Assembly (NCBI RefSeq): GCF_024733565.1
Contig: NZ_JANIOC010000004.1
Span: 249,640-313,639, forward strand
Origin: Rossellomorea sp. SC111
Lineage (GTDB): Bacteria; Bacillota; Bacilli; Bacillales; Bacillaceae_B
Length of the DNA stretch: 64,000 bases
Direction of reading: 5' to 3'
The position numbers and the translations under genes were made by a program. Under the pieces are notes generated by a model. The model had not been told where the DNA came from and searched no databases. It saw only the letters and a list, made by a program, of their open reading frames with translations. Numbering within the stretch: position 1 is the stretch's first letter; the number at the start of each line of letters is the position of its first letter. Positions 1 through 9,876 of this stretch are shown here, one piece after another.

Positions 1-973
1 TTAACAAGAAGATATTGACCAACAGCAGAAATACAAACGGATTATCAGAGATGGACAACATTGAATTGGCAATCATTTGCGGAATCTGTTCAAACGCTAT
101 CAGCCAGCCAAACAAGTTCGCCATTGCGATCAAGAATGTCACCGTAGCTGTTCCAATTACAGTGTTAATCAATATCTTCGGCAAGCTTTTCCACTTCAAT
201 TCTCTGTAAAAAAACATCCCCACCACAAAAGCAATGACACTCGCTACCGCAGCAGACTCGGTTGCAGTAAAGGCCCCGCTCAGGATCCCGGCAATGATGA
301 CAAAGGGAACCAAAATAGCCGGCAACACTTTTACAAAGGAATTCCAAATAAGCTCCAAACTTGCTCTTTCACTACGAGGAAAATTATGTTTATAACCTAA
401 ATAGGCTATCAATCCAATAAAACCGATTCCGAAAATCGTTCCTGGAATGATCCCTGCCATAAATAGCCCGCCAATGGACGTACCCGACAAGGTTCCATAA
501 ATGATAAAAATCATGCTTGGTGGAATAATCGGCGCAACAATTGAGGATGCAAGCGTCAATGCAGAAGAGAATTCACGGGTGTACCCTTCTTTCTCCATTT
601 CGGGGACCATGACCTTACTCATCATCGCTGCCTGGGCATTTGCAGAACCCAGGATCGAAGCTAGGAACATATTCGCAATGACTGTAACATAGGCGAGTCC
701 TCCCCTAACATGTCCGACAAGCACCCTTGCAAAGACAACGAGCTTGTTCGTGATTCCTCCGCTATTCATCAACTCACCGGTAAGCATGAACAAAGGGATC
801 GCAAGCAATCCGAAATTCTCCATGCCTGAATACAGCCTTTGTGGTGTTGATTCTAGCAGCATTGTATTACCTGTTAGTAAAAAATAGACAACTGTCGTCA
901 TCCCCAGCACCAAGGCGATAGGAATTCCCATTAATAAAAATACGACAAAAGCCAAGATGACAAGCAACATCAT
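1..973 (-). CDS. dctM: TRAP transporter large permease, DctM-like (3' end beyond left edge)
   Basis: The minus strand is open from an ATG at 973 to the window edge (about 324 codons), so the end of the gene is missing. The translation is a highly hydrophobic DctM-type permease. It has a leading membrane helix (starting MMLLVILAFVVFLLMG), the glycine-rich GMENFGLLAIPLFMLTGELM region, and the ASSIVAPIIPPSMIFIIYG segment typical of the family. DctM is the 12-helix sodium-driven subunit of TRAP transporters for organic acids. Its ATG overlaps the TGA of the upstream small permease by four bases (ATGA), which indicates translational coupling. The position directly after an anthranilate catabolic operon suggests an aromatic or keto acid as substrate; that is inference. 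Confidence 0.93.
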   Translation of the reverse strand, partial: MMLLVILAFVVFLLMGIPIALVLGMTTVVYFLLTGNTMLLESTPQRLYSGMENFGLLAIPLFMLTGELMNSGGITNKLVVFARVLVGHVRGGLAYVTVIANMFLASILGSANAQAAMMSKVMVPEMEKEGYTREFSSALTLASSIVAPIIPPSMIFIIYGTLSGTSIGGLFMAGIIPGTIFGIGFIGLIAYLGYKHNFPRSERASLELIWNSFVKVLPAILVPFVIIAGILSGAFTATESAAVASVIAFVVGMFFYRELKWKSLPKILINTVIGTATVTFLIAMANLFGWLIAFEQIPQMIANSMLSISDNPFVFLLLVNIFLL

Positions 974-1500
974 TCTTTTTCACTCTCCTTTGCGGCTGCT
1001 TGGAGATTATGGACCATTTCACTTTCAATACGTTGATCCTTTATAATCTCAAGCATATTGCTTAGTAAATGGATCGAAGCAAATAGCAGACCGACCGGCA
1101 GAATCGCATATGGAATCACCATAGGCACCAATATTGCGCTCGATTTTTGGATTGCGACGGTAGGTGAAGTAATCCATGAAAAACAATAGAATAATAGAAT
1201 GGCCATGAACAAGAGCATAAAAATATGTGCTGAAATCGCCACCCATTTATTTACCTTCGCAGGAAGATAATCCGTGATGAGCGTCATGGATGCCTGTGTC
1301 TTATACTTAAGACCAAGGCTCCCTCCTATGAACGTTATGTAGATTAGAAGAAAAACCGAAACTTCCCCTGCCCAGAATAGAGGTTCATTGAACACATATC
1401 TAAAAACCACTGCAGCCGCGACAATGACAGCCATTGCAAACATTAGGATAATAGCCAGTTTCTTTTCGAAACTGGCTACCATATTGCTGATGTATTTCAC
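970..1500 (-). CDS. dctQ: TRAP transporter small permease, DctQ-like
   Basis: A 176-residue integral membrane protein with four predicted hydrophobic helices, starting at about residues 14, 48, 88 and 128. It contains the FNEPLFWAGEVSVFLLIYI segment, which is typical of DctQ (W-x-E-E/V motif). DctQ is the 4-helix subunit that pairs with DctM in the inner membrane. The start is a GTG at 1500 preceded by GGAGGG at seven-base spacing. It lies 18 bases after the binding-protein gene and overlaps dctM by ATGA, so dctP-Q-M form one transcription unit. Confidence 0.92.
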   Translation of the reverse strand: MKYISNMVASFEKKLAIILMFAMAVIVAAAVVFRYVFNEPLFWAGEVSVFLLIYITFIGGSLGLKYKTQASMTLITDYLPAKVNKWVAISAHIFMLLFMAILLFYCFSWITSPTVAIQKSSAILVPMVIPYAILPVGLLFASIHLLSNMLEIIKDQRIESEMVHNLQAAAKESEKE

Positions 1501-1518
1501 GCATTTCCCTCCATTAGG

Positions 1519-2538
1519 TTATTCGCGGAATGTATCGATGAATTCCTGAATCAGTGGATCAGTTGGTCCATACTTTTCATCGAATTGCTTGATATAAGGA
1601 TCGAATAACGTTTGGTCAATTTCATATATTTTCATCCCTGCATCACTAAGAGTCTTTTTGAATTCCTCTTCTTGTCCGGAACGGGTTTTTACTGCATACT
1701 CTGCAGCAGCCTTAATGGATTCATCAATAATCTTTTTATCACTATCAGACATTTTTTCATATTCTTCTTTGTTCATCATGGCAACTGCCGGCCATACCAT
1801 GTGATTCGTCACCGCCCCATACTTGGCAACTTCATAGTATTTATTGGTGATTGTAGCGTCCAGGTCCATATCCATCCCATCGATGACACCAGTCTGGATG
1901 GCAGCGTATACTTCGGGCAAAGGTAATGATTCAGGCGAAGCTCCCATTGATTTGTAAAAATCCTGAAGCGGCGGGCTTGGTGTTACACGGAAGGAAAGAC
2001 CCTTCAAGTCTTCAGGCTTCTTGACTTCCTTATCCTTGAACAGCATGACCCGGTTCCCTGCAAAAAGGTAATCCAAACCTTTTAGTCCTTGGTCATCCAG
2101 TGTTCCAAGAATCTTCTTCGCGACTTCTGAATCACGCGCAGCATTTGCAGCTTCCAAATCTTTAAAAGCATATGGAGCGAACCATGCCGTAAATGCAGGA
2201 GCACGAGAGCTCATATAGGCAGCAGTTATGAATCCGAAGTCTACAGAACCTGAAGAAATTTGCTGTACCATATCTGCTTCTGTACCAAGCTGGCTCGCTG
2301 GATAAATTTCAAGTTTCATTCTTCCATCGGAACGATTATCCAATTCTTCTTTGAATTTCTCTGCAGCCTTATGCCACATATGATCTGTCGGGGTAATGTG
2401 TGCCAGCTTGAATGTATACTTCTCACCAGATTCAGATCCAGATGCAGGCTTTGCATCGTTGTCATTGCCGCAGGCAGCAGCCGTCAGTACCAGTAAAAAA
2501 GTAACGAATGTCAGCCCTAGTTTCCTTAAACCCATCAT
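1519..2538 (-). CDS. dctP: TRAP transporter substrate-binding lipoprotein, DctP family
   Basis: A 339-residue extracytoplasmic solute receptor. A hydrophobic signal segment ends in LTAAACGN, a plausible lipobox with Cys about 23 residues from the start. The mature protein shows the DctP landmarks: KLAHITPTDHMWHKAAEKF near the N-terminus, QISSGSVDFGF, the conserved arginine region KGLSFRVTPSPPLQDFY, and LPLPEVYAAIQTGVIDGMD. I chose the ATG at 2538, not an in-frame ATG further upstream, because AAAGGGGTG lies just ahead of it. It binds a carboxylate outside the membrane and passes it to DctQM. The gap of about 180 bases from the catabolic operon means it may have its own promoter or share read-through. 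Confidence 0.93.
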   Translation of the reverse strand: MMGLRKLGLTFVTFLLVLTAAACGNDNDAKPASGSESGEKYTFKLAHITPTDHMWHKAAEKFKEELDNRSDGRMKLEIYPASQLGTEADMVQQISSGSVDFGFITAAYMSSRAPAFTAWFAPYAFKDLEAANAARDSEVAKKILGTLDDQGLKGLDYLFAGNRVMLFKDKEVKKPEDLKGLSFRVTPSPPLQDFYKSMGASPESLPLPEVYAAIQTGVIDGMDMDLDATITNKYYEVAKYGAVTNHMVWPAVAMMNKEEYEKMSDSDKKIIDESIKAAAEYAVKTRSGQEEEFKKTLSDAGMKIYEIDQTLFDPYIKQFDEKYGPTDPLIQEFIDTFRE

Positions 2539-2707
2539 TTCTTGCACCCCTTTTATCTCCAATTTTGAAAACGCTTCCAATAAATTTCTCAAAGCTGTCT
2601 CTACCTGTGATTATAGTCACTTTCTCCTACTCAATGTGTAAAGTACTTAACATAGAAAAAGAAATTCATCTATATATTTTGAATATTCTAAAATATATAG
2701 GCAGAAA

Positions 2708-2726
2708 CTTAGTCACAGGAACTAAG
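2708..2726 (-). terminator. Weak stem-loop at the end of the catabolic operon
   Basis: Read on the minus strand, CTTAGT pairs with ACTAAG around a seven-base loop and is followed by a short T run. The hairpin overlaps the TAG stop of the decarboxylase gene. An AT-only stem (tatatatttt / aaaatatata, 2671-2680 and 2690-2699) follows. Together they could give partial termination between the catabolic genes and dctP. The U tract is poor, so read-through is likely. Confidence 0.35.
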
Positions 2727-3519
2727 TGCTGGATTTGCAAGAAAATGTGACACTGCCAAGCTCTGCGAATTGGACCAAGATCGTATCATTGGGTTCGAAG
2801 CTGATCGCTTCGGAAACGGCCCCACTCAGTATGACGTCTCCCTTTTTAATTCCCTTACCAACTTCACCAAGCTTGTTGACTGCCCATGCAACCGAAGCTG
2901 CCGGATGCCCCAGTACCGCTGCACTCGACCCGGTTTGGAAAACCTCTCCGTTTTTCGACATCACCATTCCGAGCTGCCCCAAGTCCAGATCCTTTGGAGA
3001 CATCCACTTGCTGCCGATGAGGAATTTTGAGGAAGAACAGTTATCTGCGATGACATCAGCCAGAGTGAACTTAAAGTTTAAATAGCGGCTGTCGATAATT
3101 TCAATTGCCGGAGCTACAAATTTAGTCACTCTCAGTACATCCTCAGCCGTAACATTTGTCCCTTCCAAATCCTCTTCGATCAAAAACGCAATCTCTGGCT
3201 CTGCTTTCGGGTGGATAAAATCGGTAAAATCGAGGGGTTCCCACTCCAATGCGAGCATGTCATCGGTCAAGTATCCATAAATGGCTTCATGGACACCCAT
3301 CATTTGTTGTTTTGCCTTGCTCGTCAAACCCAGTTTCAACCCGATTTTCCTAGCACCTTCCTTCTCGCGTCTCTCGATTAATTTCTCTTGGATTAAATAA
3401 GCATCATCAAAACTCAATTCCGGATAACGGTCGGTTACTTTCACCACTTCACGACATTCTTTTTCTGCGGAATATAAGTATTCTACGATTTCCAGGTCGA
3501 CTCCCTTTGTAATCGCCAT
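2722..3519 (-). CDS. 4-oxalocrotonate decarboxylase (DmpH/NbaG-like)
   Basis: A 265-residue member of the fumarylacetoacetate-hydrolase fold family (2-keto-4-pentenoate hydratase / 4-oxalocrotonate decarboxylase). Metal-binding acidic residues are visible in HPKAEPEIAFLIEEDL, and the family segments EIIDSRYLNFKFTLADVIAD and AAVLGHPAASVAW are present. SRY-x-NF-x-F and AVLGHPA are closer to DmpH-type decarboxylases, as I recall them, than to DmpE hydratases. The position as last gene in a dmpE-F-G-H order agrees. It would convert 2-oxohex-4-enedioate to 2-oxopent-4-enoate plus CO2. The start has GGAGGTG ahead of it and follows the aldolase stop by three bases. Hydratase activity cannot be excluded. 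Confidence 0.85.
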   Translation of the reverse strand: MAITKGVDLEIVEYLYSAEKECREVVKVTDRYPELSFDDAYLIQEKLIERREKEGARKIGLKLGLTSKAKQQMMGVHEAIYGYLTDDMLALEWEPLDFTDFIHPKAEPEIAFLIEEDLEGTNVTAEDVLRVTKFVAPAIEIIDSRYLNFKFTLADVIADNCSSSKFLIGSKWMSPKDLDLGQLGMVMSKNGEVFQTGSSAAVLGHPAASVAWAVNKLGEVGKGIKKGDVILSGAVSEAISFEPNDTILVQFAELGSVTFSCKSST

Positions 3520-3522
3520 CCT

Positions 3523-4551
3523 TTACACCTCCAGCTTTCGTGCTTTTGCCAATTCGGCAGCAACATCAAGGATCATATCCTCCTGGCCGCCCACAACTTT
3601 CCTTTTGCCTAACTCTATTAAAATATCTCTTGAATCAATACCAAATCTCTGGCCGGCCCGTTCAGCATGCAGCAGGAAGCTGGAATACACCCCGGCATAT
3701 CCCAAAACCAGGCTGCCTCTGTTAATTTCCTGAGGCCTTGGAATCATTGGCCCAACCGTATTTTCAGCCAAATCCATCATTTTATAAATATCGATCCCTA
3801 CGTCCATACCCATCCGGTCCAATACGGACAATAAAACTTCTGTTTGAGCGTTCCCCGCACCGGCACCCAGACACCTGACACTTCCATCGATTCTCGTGGC
3901 ACCTTCTTCAATAGCAGCCAGCGTATTTGAAACAGCCAATGAGAGATTATTATGAGCATGGAAACCTACTTCAATAGACAATGTATCTCTTAGTGCTGCG
4001 ATTCTCTCTTTTACTTCATGGGGCAAAAGGGCTCCTGCAGAATCAGTCACATATACTGCCTGAGCTCCATAGCTTTCCATCAGTTTCGCCTGCTCGACCA
4101 ATTTTTCAGTCGGAGCCATATGGGCCATCATCAGAAATCCAAGTGTCTCCATTCCCAGCTCACGCGCCATATTGATATGCTGGGCAGAAACGTCAGCTTC
4201 TGTCACATGTGTGGCTACCCGGACCAGACCCGCCCCTAGCTGATGTGCCTGCTTTAGCTCATGTACTGTACCGATTCCAGGTATAAGAAGAACAGCGACC
4301 TTTGAGTTTTTACATTCATCGACAGCTGCTTCGATCAGTTCCATCTCATCAACGAGGGACTTTCCATACTGCAGCGTAGAGCCTCCTATTCCATCGCCAT
4401 GGCTCACTTCAATGTAATGCATTCCTGCATCATCAAGTTCTCGGGTGACACGTCGCACCTGTTCTTTTGTATACTGATGCTGCATGACATGGCTCCCGTC
4501 ACGCAGGCAAACTTCCGTAATCTTGATAGGCTTATCACTTTTGCGATTCAA
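3523..4551 (-). CDS. 4-hydroxy-2-oxovalerate aldolase (DmpG/NbaI-like)
   Basis: A 342-residue class II pyruvate aldolase of the HMGL-like TIM-barrel family. It shows the conserved start ITEVCLRDGSHVMQHQYT with catalytic Arg-Asp, the metal-binding GFHAHNNLSLAVSNTLAA (HxH) motif, and the C-terminal communication domain that channels acetaldehyde to its partner dehydrogenase. It splits 4-hydroxy-2-oxopentanoate to pyruvate and acetaldehyde. The start is a TTG at 4551 with AGGTGA upstream. The partner gene lies immediately before it (10-base gap), as in all dmpF-G pairs. Confidence 0.95.
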   Translation of the reverse strand: MNRKSDKPIKITEVCLRDGSHVMQHQYTKEQVRRVTRELDDAGMHYIEVSHGDGIGGSTLQYGKSLVDEMELIEAAVDECKNSKVAVLLIPGIGTVHELKQAHQLGAGLVRVATHVTEADVSAQHINMARELGMETLGFLMMAHMAPTEKLVEQAKLMESYGAQAVYVTDSAGALLPHEVKERIAALRDTLSIEVGFHAHNNLSLAVSNTLAAIEEGATRIDGSVRCLGAGAGNAQTEVLLSVLDRMGMDVGIDIYKMMDLAENTVGPMIPRPQEINRGSLVLGYAGVYSSFLLHAERAGQRFGIDSRDILIELGKRKVVGGQEDMILDVAAELAKARKLEV

Positions 4552-4561
4552 AAAAATTCAC

Positions 4562-5452
4562 CTAGCCTTTCGATTTGACACTCTGATTTTCAAGTATATG
4601 GATCGCAAAATCCTCAGCAACCCGGGTCGCCGCAGCCGTCATAATATCAAGGTTTCCTGCATACACCGGGAAATAGTCTCCCGCACCTTCAACCTCAATG
4701 AAAACCGTCACATTGTTTCCATCAAATAAGGGATCCTGTTTGAGGCGATATCCAGGAACATATTGCTTCACCGTTTCGACCATACGCTCAATCGATTTTG
4801 TAATCGCACCTTCATCCATATTTTTCACTTCACAATAAATGGTGTCACGCATCAAAATCGGGGGCTCTGCGGGATTGAGAATAATCAGGGCCTTCCCCTT
4901 GTCGGCACCCCCCACTACTTCAATTCCCCGGCGGGTTGTAATCGTGAATTCATCAATGTTTGCACGCGTGCCCGGCCCTGCACTCTTGGACGAAATCGTT
5001 GCTACAATCTCCGCATAACTTACATCTGCGACCGAGTTGATCGCATGGACAATCGGAATCGTCGCCTGACCTCCACAAGTAATCATATTGACGTTCTTTT
5101 CATCCAGGTAATGTTCATTTTTGACGGCTGGTGAGACGAAGGGGCCTCTAGCTGCCGGAGTCAGATCAATGGCAAGCTTCCCCAATTCATCGAGTACCTT
5201 AGCATGTCTTACATGGGTCTTTGCAGATGTAGCATCAAACACGATGTCTGCGATTTCAGGATGATCCTTTAATGCCTGGATGCCATTATCGAAGGCAAGA
5301 TAGCCCCGTTCCTTCGCTCGCTTCAAGCCATCTGACTCGGGGTCGATCCCAATCATCGCCTGGAGATCGATGACTTTACTCCGTTCAAGTTTATACATTA
5401 GATCTGTTCCGATATTTCCAGAACCAATGATCGCTGCTTTGATTTTCGCCAA
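4562..5452 (-). CDS. Acetaldehyde dehydrogenase, acylating (DmpF/NbaJ-like)
   Basis: A 296-residue NAD-dependent CoA-acylating enzyme that turns acetaldehyde into acetyl-CoA. It has an N-terminal Rossmann motif ([14 protein letters not shown]), [11 protein letters not shown], and the catalytic cysteine in [12 protein letters not shown]. It forms a channelling complex with the aldolase encoded next. I prefer the TTG at 5452 as start because AGAGGAG lies seven bases ahead. A longer in-frame TTG start at 5473 would overlap the hydratase gene by eight bases and has no ribosome-binding site. Confidence 0.94.
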   Translation of the reverse strand: MAKIKAAIIGSGNIGTDLMYKLERSKVIDLQAMIGIDPESDGLKRAKERGYLAFDNGIQALKDHPEIADIVFDATSAKTHVRHAKVLDELGKLAIDLTPAARGPFVSPAVKNEHYLDEKNVNMITCGGQATIPIVHAINSVADVSYAEIVATISSKSAGPGTRANIDEFTITTRRGIEVVGGADKGKALIILNPAEPPILMRDTIYCEVKNMDEGAITKSIERMVETVKQYVPGYRLKQDPLFDGNNVTVFIEVEGAGDYFPVYAGNLDIMTAAATRVAEDFAIHILENQSVKSKG

Positions 5453-5465
5453 TTCTTCCACTCCT

Positions 5466-6245
5466 CTATTCAAAAGTGACTGACACAGATCCGACCGGAC
5501 CGAATTGAGCTGTAACTGTATCTCCTTCAGCTACTGTAATCGCCGCAGAAAGTGCCCCCGGCAAAATCAGTTCTCCAGCCTTAAGGGTAATGCCGAATTC
5601 ATGAAGCTTATTTGCCAGCCAGGCAATCGCATGTGCCGGATGGCCAAGAGCAGCAGCACCTGAGCCTGTCGCAATCATTTCACCGTTCTTGGATAAAGTC
5701 ATCCCAACACTGCGAAGGTCGATTCCGTTGATGTCTGTCATTTGCTCTCCAACCACAACCATCGCTGATGATCCATTATCCGCAACCGTATCAACAAGAC
5801 CGATTTTCCAATCAGCAATCCGGCTGTCGATAATCTCAAGGGTCGGTACCACGTAATCCGTTGCCATCAACACATCCAGAAACGTAACATTCGGACCTTC
5901 TAAGTCTTCGCTTAATACAAAGCCGATTTCCGCCTCGATTTTAGGACTGAGGAAGTTGGACATCTTTACTGTTCCGCCATTTTCTACTTTCATATCATCC
6001 AGCAAATGACCATAATCAGGCTCATCCACTCCAAGCATTCTTTGCATCGCCACACTCGTCAGACCAACTTTTTTGCCGATGACCGTGCGGCCTCCTTTAA
6101 GCTTTCTCTTTATGACCTCCAGCTGAATTTGGTAGGCGTCCGTTACATTAAGATTCGTAAATTGTGAAGTTAACGGTGAAACCGCTTCTTTGCTTTTTTC
6201 CGCCTCTAAAAGCGTATGAGCAATGTTTTCGATCGACGCATTCAT
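5466..6245 (-). CDS. 2-oxopent-4-enoate hydratase (DmpE/NbaH-like)
   Basis: A 259-residue paralogue of the gene at 2722-3519. It carries the family motifs [33 protein letters not shown] (metal-binding acidic residues), [20 protein letters not shown] and [18 protein letters not shown]-x-DWKI and LKAGE resemble DmpE-type hydratases, which supports 2-hydroxypenta-2,4-dienoate hydratase rather than decarboxylase. It heads the E-F-G-H order. It adds water to give 4-hydroxy-2-oxovalerate. The ATG at 6245 is chosen over one 24 bases upstream because AAAGGAGG sits nine bases before it. Confidence 0.86.
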   Translation of the reverse strand: MNASIENIAHTLLEAEKSKEAVSPLTSQFTNLNVTDAYQIQLEVIKRKLKGGRTVIGKKVGLTSVAMQRMLGVDEPDYGHLLDDMKVENGGTVKMSNFLSPKIEAEIGFVLSEDLEGPNVTFLDVLMATDYVVPTLEIIDSRIADWKIGLVDTVADNGSSAMVVVGEQMTDINGIDLRSVGMTLSKNGEMIATGSGAAALGHPAHAIAWLANKLHEFGITLKAGELILPGALSAAITVAEGDTVTAQFGPVGSVSVTFE

Positions 6246-6301
6246 GGATTCATCCTCCTTTGCTACCATTTAATATTTTCTATCATGCTATGCGCTTCCT
6301 T

Positions 6302-7762
6302 CTATAGCTTCATGGTGATCGTCTTTGCTTCGGTATAAAACTCGAAGCTGTGCCTGCCGCCTTCACGTCCTATGCCGCTCGCTTTCGATCCGCCAAACGG
6401 TGTGCGCAAGTCGCGGTAATACCAGCAGTTGATCCACAGCAGGCCAGTATTTACATTAGCTGCTACACGATGGGCACGGCGCAGATCATTTGTCCACACG
6501 ACGCCCGCCAGACCGTACATGGAATCATTGGCCATTTTTACTGCATCTTCTTCCGTTTTAAAAGGAATGACCGTCAGTACAGGGCCGAAGATCTCTTCCT
6601 GGGCGACACGCATTTTATTGTCTACATCATACAGAACAGTAGGTTCATAGAAATTGCCTTCTCCAAGGGAGTTAATAGTCTTACCGCCAGTTGCCAGCTT
6701 CGCACCTTCTTGCAGACCGATTTGCACATATCCATCAACTGTCTCGATATGTCCCTTTGAAACAAGAGCACCCATATCTGTATCCTCATCAAGTGGATTA
6801 CCGACTTTGATGGCACGTGCTGCTTCCACGAACTTCTCCAAAAATTGATCGTAAATGCTTTCCTGGACAAGCAGACGTGATCCTGCCAGACAAATCTCAC
6901 CCTGATTTCTGAAAATGGCTTCAATCGACCCGGCAACCGCTTCGTCCAAATCAGCATCTTCAAACACGATATTCGCGGACTTTCCGCCTAGCTCCAGAGA
7001 AACCGGAATCAGCTGAGACGCGGCATTCTGCATCACCGTGCGGCCAGTCGTGCTATCACCGACAAATGAAATTCGTCTTACGGATGGATTTCTAGTCAAT
7101 TCTGTTCCGACTGTCCCTCCAGGACCCGTGATAATATTCAGCACCCCTGGCGGCAGCCCTGCCTCATTGGCAATCTCCCCGAGCATCACTGCGCTTAATG
7201 GAGTATAAGAAGCTGGCTTTACTACAACTGTATTCCCTGCGGCCATTGCCGCCGATGCCTTCCATGTCATTTGCATGAATGGGAGATTCCATGGAATGAT
7301 CAGGCTTGTCACACCAGCGGGAGCATATTTTGAATAAGACATGTATCCTGCCTGGTCATAATGCTCATGGTTTATGTAGTTAGCCATTTCAGCAAAGAAG
7401 CGCAAATTCGCAGCTGCCCGGGGAATATCAAATCCCCGGCTCTCCTTAATCGGCTTCCCGACATCGAGGGTTTCTACCAGTGCCAATTCATCCACCTTTT
7501 CCATGACCAGATCAGACATTCTGCACAATATCTTTGACCTTTCAGCAACCGGCATCTTGCTCCAAACACCGCTTTCGAACGTCTTTTGTGCTGCATCAAT
7601 CGCGTGTTTAGCATCCTCAACACCAGCTTTAGCAACCGAAGCGAGCTTTCTATTGGTCGAAGGATCAATCGTATCAAATGTTTCACAAGACATCGCATCA
7701 CGGTATTCACCATCAATAAAGAGTTTGGCATCTTTTACTTTTTGTGGTTGAGTCAGTTTCAT
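6302..7762 (-). CDS. 2-aminomuconate-6-semialdehyde dehydrogenase
   Basis: A 486-residue aldehyde dehydrogenase. It shows the NAD-fold sequence [20 protein letters not shown], the catalytic glutamate in [18 protein letters not shown], the nucleophile region [16 protein letters not shown] (Cys), and the C-terminal [16 protein letters not shown]. It belongs to the hydroxymuconic/aminomuconic semialdehyde dehydrogenase branch (XylG/NbaE/AMSDH). In context it oxidises 2-aminomuconate 6-semialdehyde to 2-aminomuconate. The ATG overlaps the TGA of the deaminase gene (ATGA), so the two are coupled. The substrate is assigned from the neighbours; the family alone would allow hydroxymuconate semialdehyde. 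Confidence 0.93.
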   Translation of the reverse strand: MKLTQPQKVKDAKLFIDGEYRDAMSCETFDTIDPSTNRKLASVAKAGVEDAKHAIDAAQKTFESGVWSKMPVAERSKILCRMSDLVMEKVDELALVETLDVGKPIKESRGFDIPRAAANLRFFAEMANYINHEHYDQAGYMSYSKYAPAGVTSLIIPWNLPFMQMTWKASAAMAAGNTVVVKPASYTPLSAVMLGEIANEAGLPPGVLNIITGPGGTVGTELTRNPSVRRISFVGDSTTGRTVMQNAASQLIPVSLELGGKSANIVFEDADLDEAVAGSIEAIFRNQGEICLAGSRLLVQESIYDQFLEKFVEAARAIKVGNPLDEDTDMGALVSKGHIETVDGYVQIGLQEGAKLATGGKTINSLGEGNFYEPTVLYDVDNKMRVAQEEIFGPVLTVIPFKTEEDAVKMANDSMYGLAGVVWTNDLRRAHRVAANVNTGLLWINCWYYRDLRTPFGGSKASGIGREGGRHSFEFYTEAKTITMKL

Positions 7763-8238
7763 CCTAAAACACCCTCCTCATCCTCGACTTCAACAATCAT
7801 TTCAACCTCGACGGCATTGTTGAGGGGCAGCTGCGCCATGCCTACAGCAGAACGGCCATGCTTCCCGAACTCCCCAAACACCTGCACGAGCAGATCCGAG
7901 GCACCATTCAAGACCTTCGGCTGATCAGTAAAGTCAGGGGTGCTGTTCACGAAACCAAGCACTTTTACCACCCGCTTCACTTTGCTTAACTCACCCAGTT
8001 CCTGCTTTAGAACGGTCAAAAGGTTCAGCATGCATTGTTTCGCTGCATCATAGCCGATTTCAACCGAAACATCCTCCCCAAGTCGGCCCCGGTATTCATT
8101 CGTCCCCTGGCCGGATGTGAAAATCAGATTGCCGGTCCTTACACAGCTTACATAGTTCCCTGCTGCAGGGCGTGGAGCCGGCAAGGTCAGGCCAAGTTCC
8201 TTCAAGCGTCCTTCAGGTGTCAGCTGTACCTGTTTCAT
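7759..8238 (-). CDS. 2-aminomuconate deaminase, RidA family
   Basis: A 159-residue RidA/YjgF-like protein. The conserved features are the [12 protein letters not shown] strand, the central [33 protein letters not shown], the arginine in [24 protein letters not shown], and the C-terminal acidic strand. Members in nitrobenzoate and aminophenol operons (NbaF, AmnD) hydrolyse 2-aminomuconate to 2-oxohex-4-enedioate and ammonia. That role fits here because every other enzyme of that route is encoded beside it. The start ATG at 8238 has GGGGAG eight bases upstream. It follows the ACMS decarboxylase by only four bases. Confidence 0.9.
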   Translation of the reverse strand: MKQVQLTPEGRLKELGLTLPAPRPAAGNYVSCVRTGNLIFTSGQGTNEYRGRLGEDVSVEIGYDAAKQCMLNLLTVLKQELGELSKVKRVVKVLGFVNSTPDFTDQPKVLNGASDLLVQVFGEFGKHGRSAVGMAQLPLNNAVEVEMIVEVEDEEGVLG

Positions 8239-8242
8239 CAAA

Positions 8243-9253
8243 TCAACTCCCCACTTTGACTGGTATATTCAAGAACCGGAGCGCATTTTTACCAAGTATT
8301 GCTTCCGTTTGTTCCTTTGACAATCCAACCGTTTCATCAACGACCTTACCCGGCGGGACCTCTCTTAACAGGAATGGATAATCAGAGCCCATGATGATTC
8401 GTTCATGGCCGAAATTCTGTACTAAGTAGTTCAGGTTCACTGGTTCATTTACAAGGGAATCATAGTAAAACTGTTTTGCGTAATGGCTGGGCGGCTTATC
8501 CAGAAGACGCAGGTGCGGCCAGACTTTCCACCCTTGATCAAGACGAGGCAGCAAATAGGGCAGCGAGCCGCCGCCATGAGCCAGGCAGATTTTCAGCTTA
8601 GGGAATTTATCCATGATTCCGCCAAGGATCAAACTTCCTCCAGCCAGAGCCGTTTCACTCGGCATCCCTACTGTATACATGAGGTTGTGACGAGGCATCC
8701 GCTCCTTGCCAAGTGTTTCCCATGGGTGGATAAACAATGGAACATCCCATTTTTCAGCCATCTCAAAAAACTCAATTAAACGAGGATCATCAAGGTTCAT
8801 ACCGTTTATATTTGTGCCAATCTCTATGCCGCTCAAGCCTAATTCATGCTTGCAGCGGTCCATTTCCCGGATTGCTACATCAACATTCTGCATCGGCACG
8901 GCACCCAGTCCAATGAACTTGGTCGGGTACTGGTTTACCAAGTCAGCGATAAAATCATTTTGAACACGAGCCAGAATTTCTGCTTCTTCAGCTGGTGCCC
9001 AGTATGAGAACGTTACAGGAATGGGAGAAAGAACTTGCATATCGACCCCTTCCCTCTCCATATCCTTAATCCTCTTCTCAGCGTTCCACACCTGGTCTGT
9101 CACTTCACGGAACACTTTCCCGGCAATCATGATGTTTGCCCCGCATGCACAAGTACGCTCCAGTTTCGGCCATTTGTCGCCGCCGAAACGCTTCGTCAGA
9201 TCACTGAAATCCTCAGGAATGATATGGGTATGGAAGTCTACTCGCATTTCCAT
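8243..9253 (-). CDS. 2-amino-3-carboxymuconate-6-semialdehyde decarboxylase (ACMSD)
   Basis: A 336-residue amidohydrolase-superfamily TIM barrel of the usual ACMSD length. Zinc ligands are visible as the N-terminal HTH (MRVDFHTHIIPEDF), the mid-protein LFIHPWE and CLAHGGGSLPYLLPR histidines, and the late aspartate in IIMGSDYPF. ACMSD removes the 3-carboxyl of the dioxygenase product and so diverts it from spontaneous quinolinate formation into catabolism. Its start overlaps the dioxygenase gene by 16 bases, keeping the unstable intermediate's producer and consumer adjacent. Confidence 0.95.
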   Translation of the reverse strand: MEMRVDFHTHIIPEDFSDLTKRFGGDKWPKLERTCACGANIMIAGKVFREVTDQVWNAEKRIKDMEREGVDMQVLSPIPVTFSYWAPAEEAEILARVQNDFIADLVNQYPTKFIGLGAVPMQNVDVAIREMDRCKHELGLSGIEIGTNINGMNLDDPRLIEFFEMAEKWDVPLFIHPWETLGKERMPRHNLMYTVGMPSETALAGGSLILGGIMDKFPKLKICLAHGGGSLPYLLPRLDQGWKVWPHLRLLDKPPSHYAKQFYYDSLVNEPVNLNYLVQNFGHERIIMGSDYPFLLREVPPGKVVDETVGLSKEQTEAILGKNALRFLNIPVKVGS

Positions 9254-9777
9254 TCACTCGCTTCCGGAGGCATCATGTATCCACAATTATCACACTTGCG
9301 AAGTTCCTCGTTTCCGTTAAAGCTAGCGATGGCTTCCTTTACCTGCTTTTCAATGTTAGTCAGTTGAATCGTGGCACGGTGCATTTCATGGTCGCACTCC
9401 TCACAGAACCAAACAAAGTCCTCAAGTTCACCTTGTGCACGGTTGCGTTCAATAACAAGTCCGATCGTGTTCTCCACTCGGTGCGGAGAATGCGGAACGT
9501 TCGCTGGAAGAAGAAACATTTCACCTTCCTTTACCTCCACTACTTCACGCTTTCCTTCTGCATTGATAACCTCTACATAGCAACTGCCCTGAATTTGATA
9601 GAAAACCTCTTCGGACGGATCAACGTGGAAATCGCGTCTTTTGTTCGGTCCTCCCAGAAGCATGACCATCAGCTCAGCATCCTTCCAGATCACCTTATTG
9701 TTGACCGGCGGCTTAAGCTGATCTCTATTTTCCTCAATAAATTGCATTAGATTAATCGGTACAAATTGACTTTTCAT
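9238..9777 (-). CDS. 3-hydroxyanthranilate 3,4-dioxygenase (NbaC-like)
   Basis: A 179-residue cupin. The iron facial triad is seen as His and Glu in RRDFHVDPSEEVFYQIQG and a later His in LPANVPHSPHR. The C-terminal extension holds two CxxC pairs (FCEECD and CDNCGY) forming the rubredoxin-like second iron site typical of bacterial enzymes and absent from vertebrate ones. It opens the ring of 3-hydroxyanthranilate to 2-amino-3-carboxymuconate semialdehyde. It is the commitment step of this operon. Confidence 0.96.
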   Translation of the reverse strand: MKSQFVPINLMQFIEENRDQLKPPVNNKVIWKDAELMVMLLGGPNKRRDFHVDPSEEVFYQIQGSCYVEVINAEGKREVVEVKEGEMFLLPANVPHSPHRVENTIGLVIERNRAQGELEDFVWFCEECDHEMHRATIQLTNIEKQVKEAIASFNGNEELRKCDNCGYMMPPEASEWKCE

Positions 9778-9876
9778 ATTTCCTCGTCTCCCTTCGATTC
9801 TTGTGAATTCAGTTAAAGATTCTTCTTGGCATTACCAGCTTTTCCTACCATTCATCTCATATCTCTGCTATTACAA

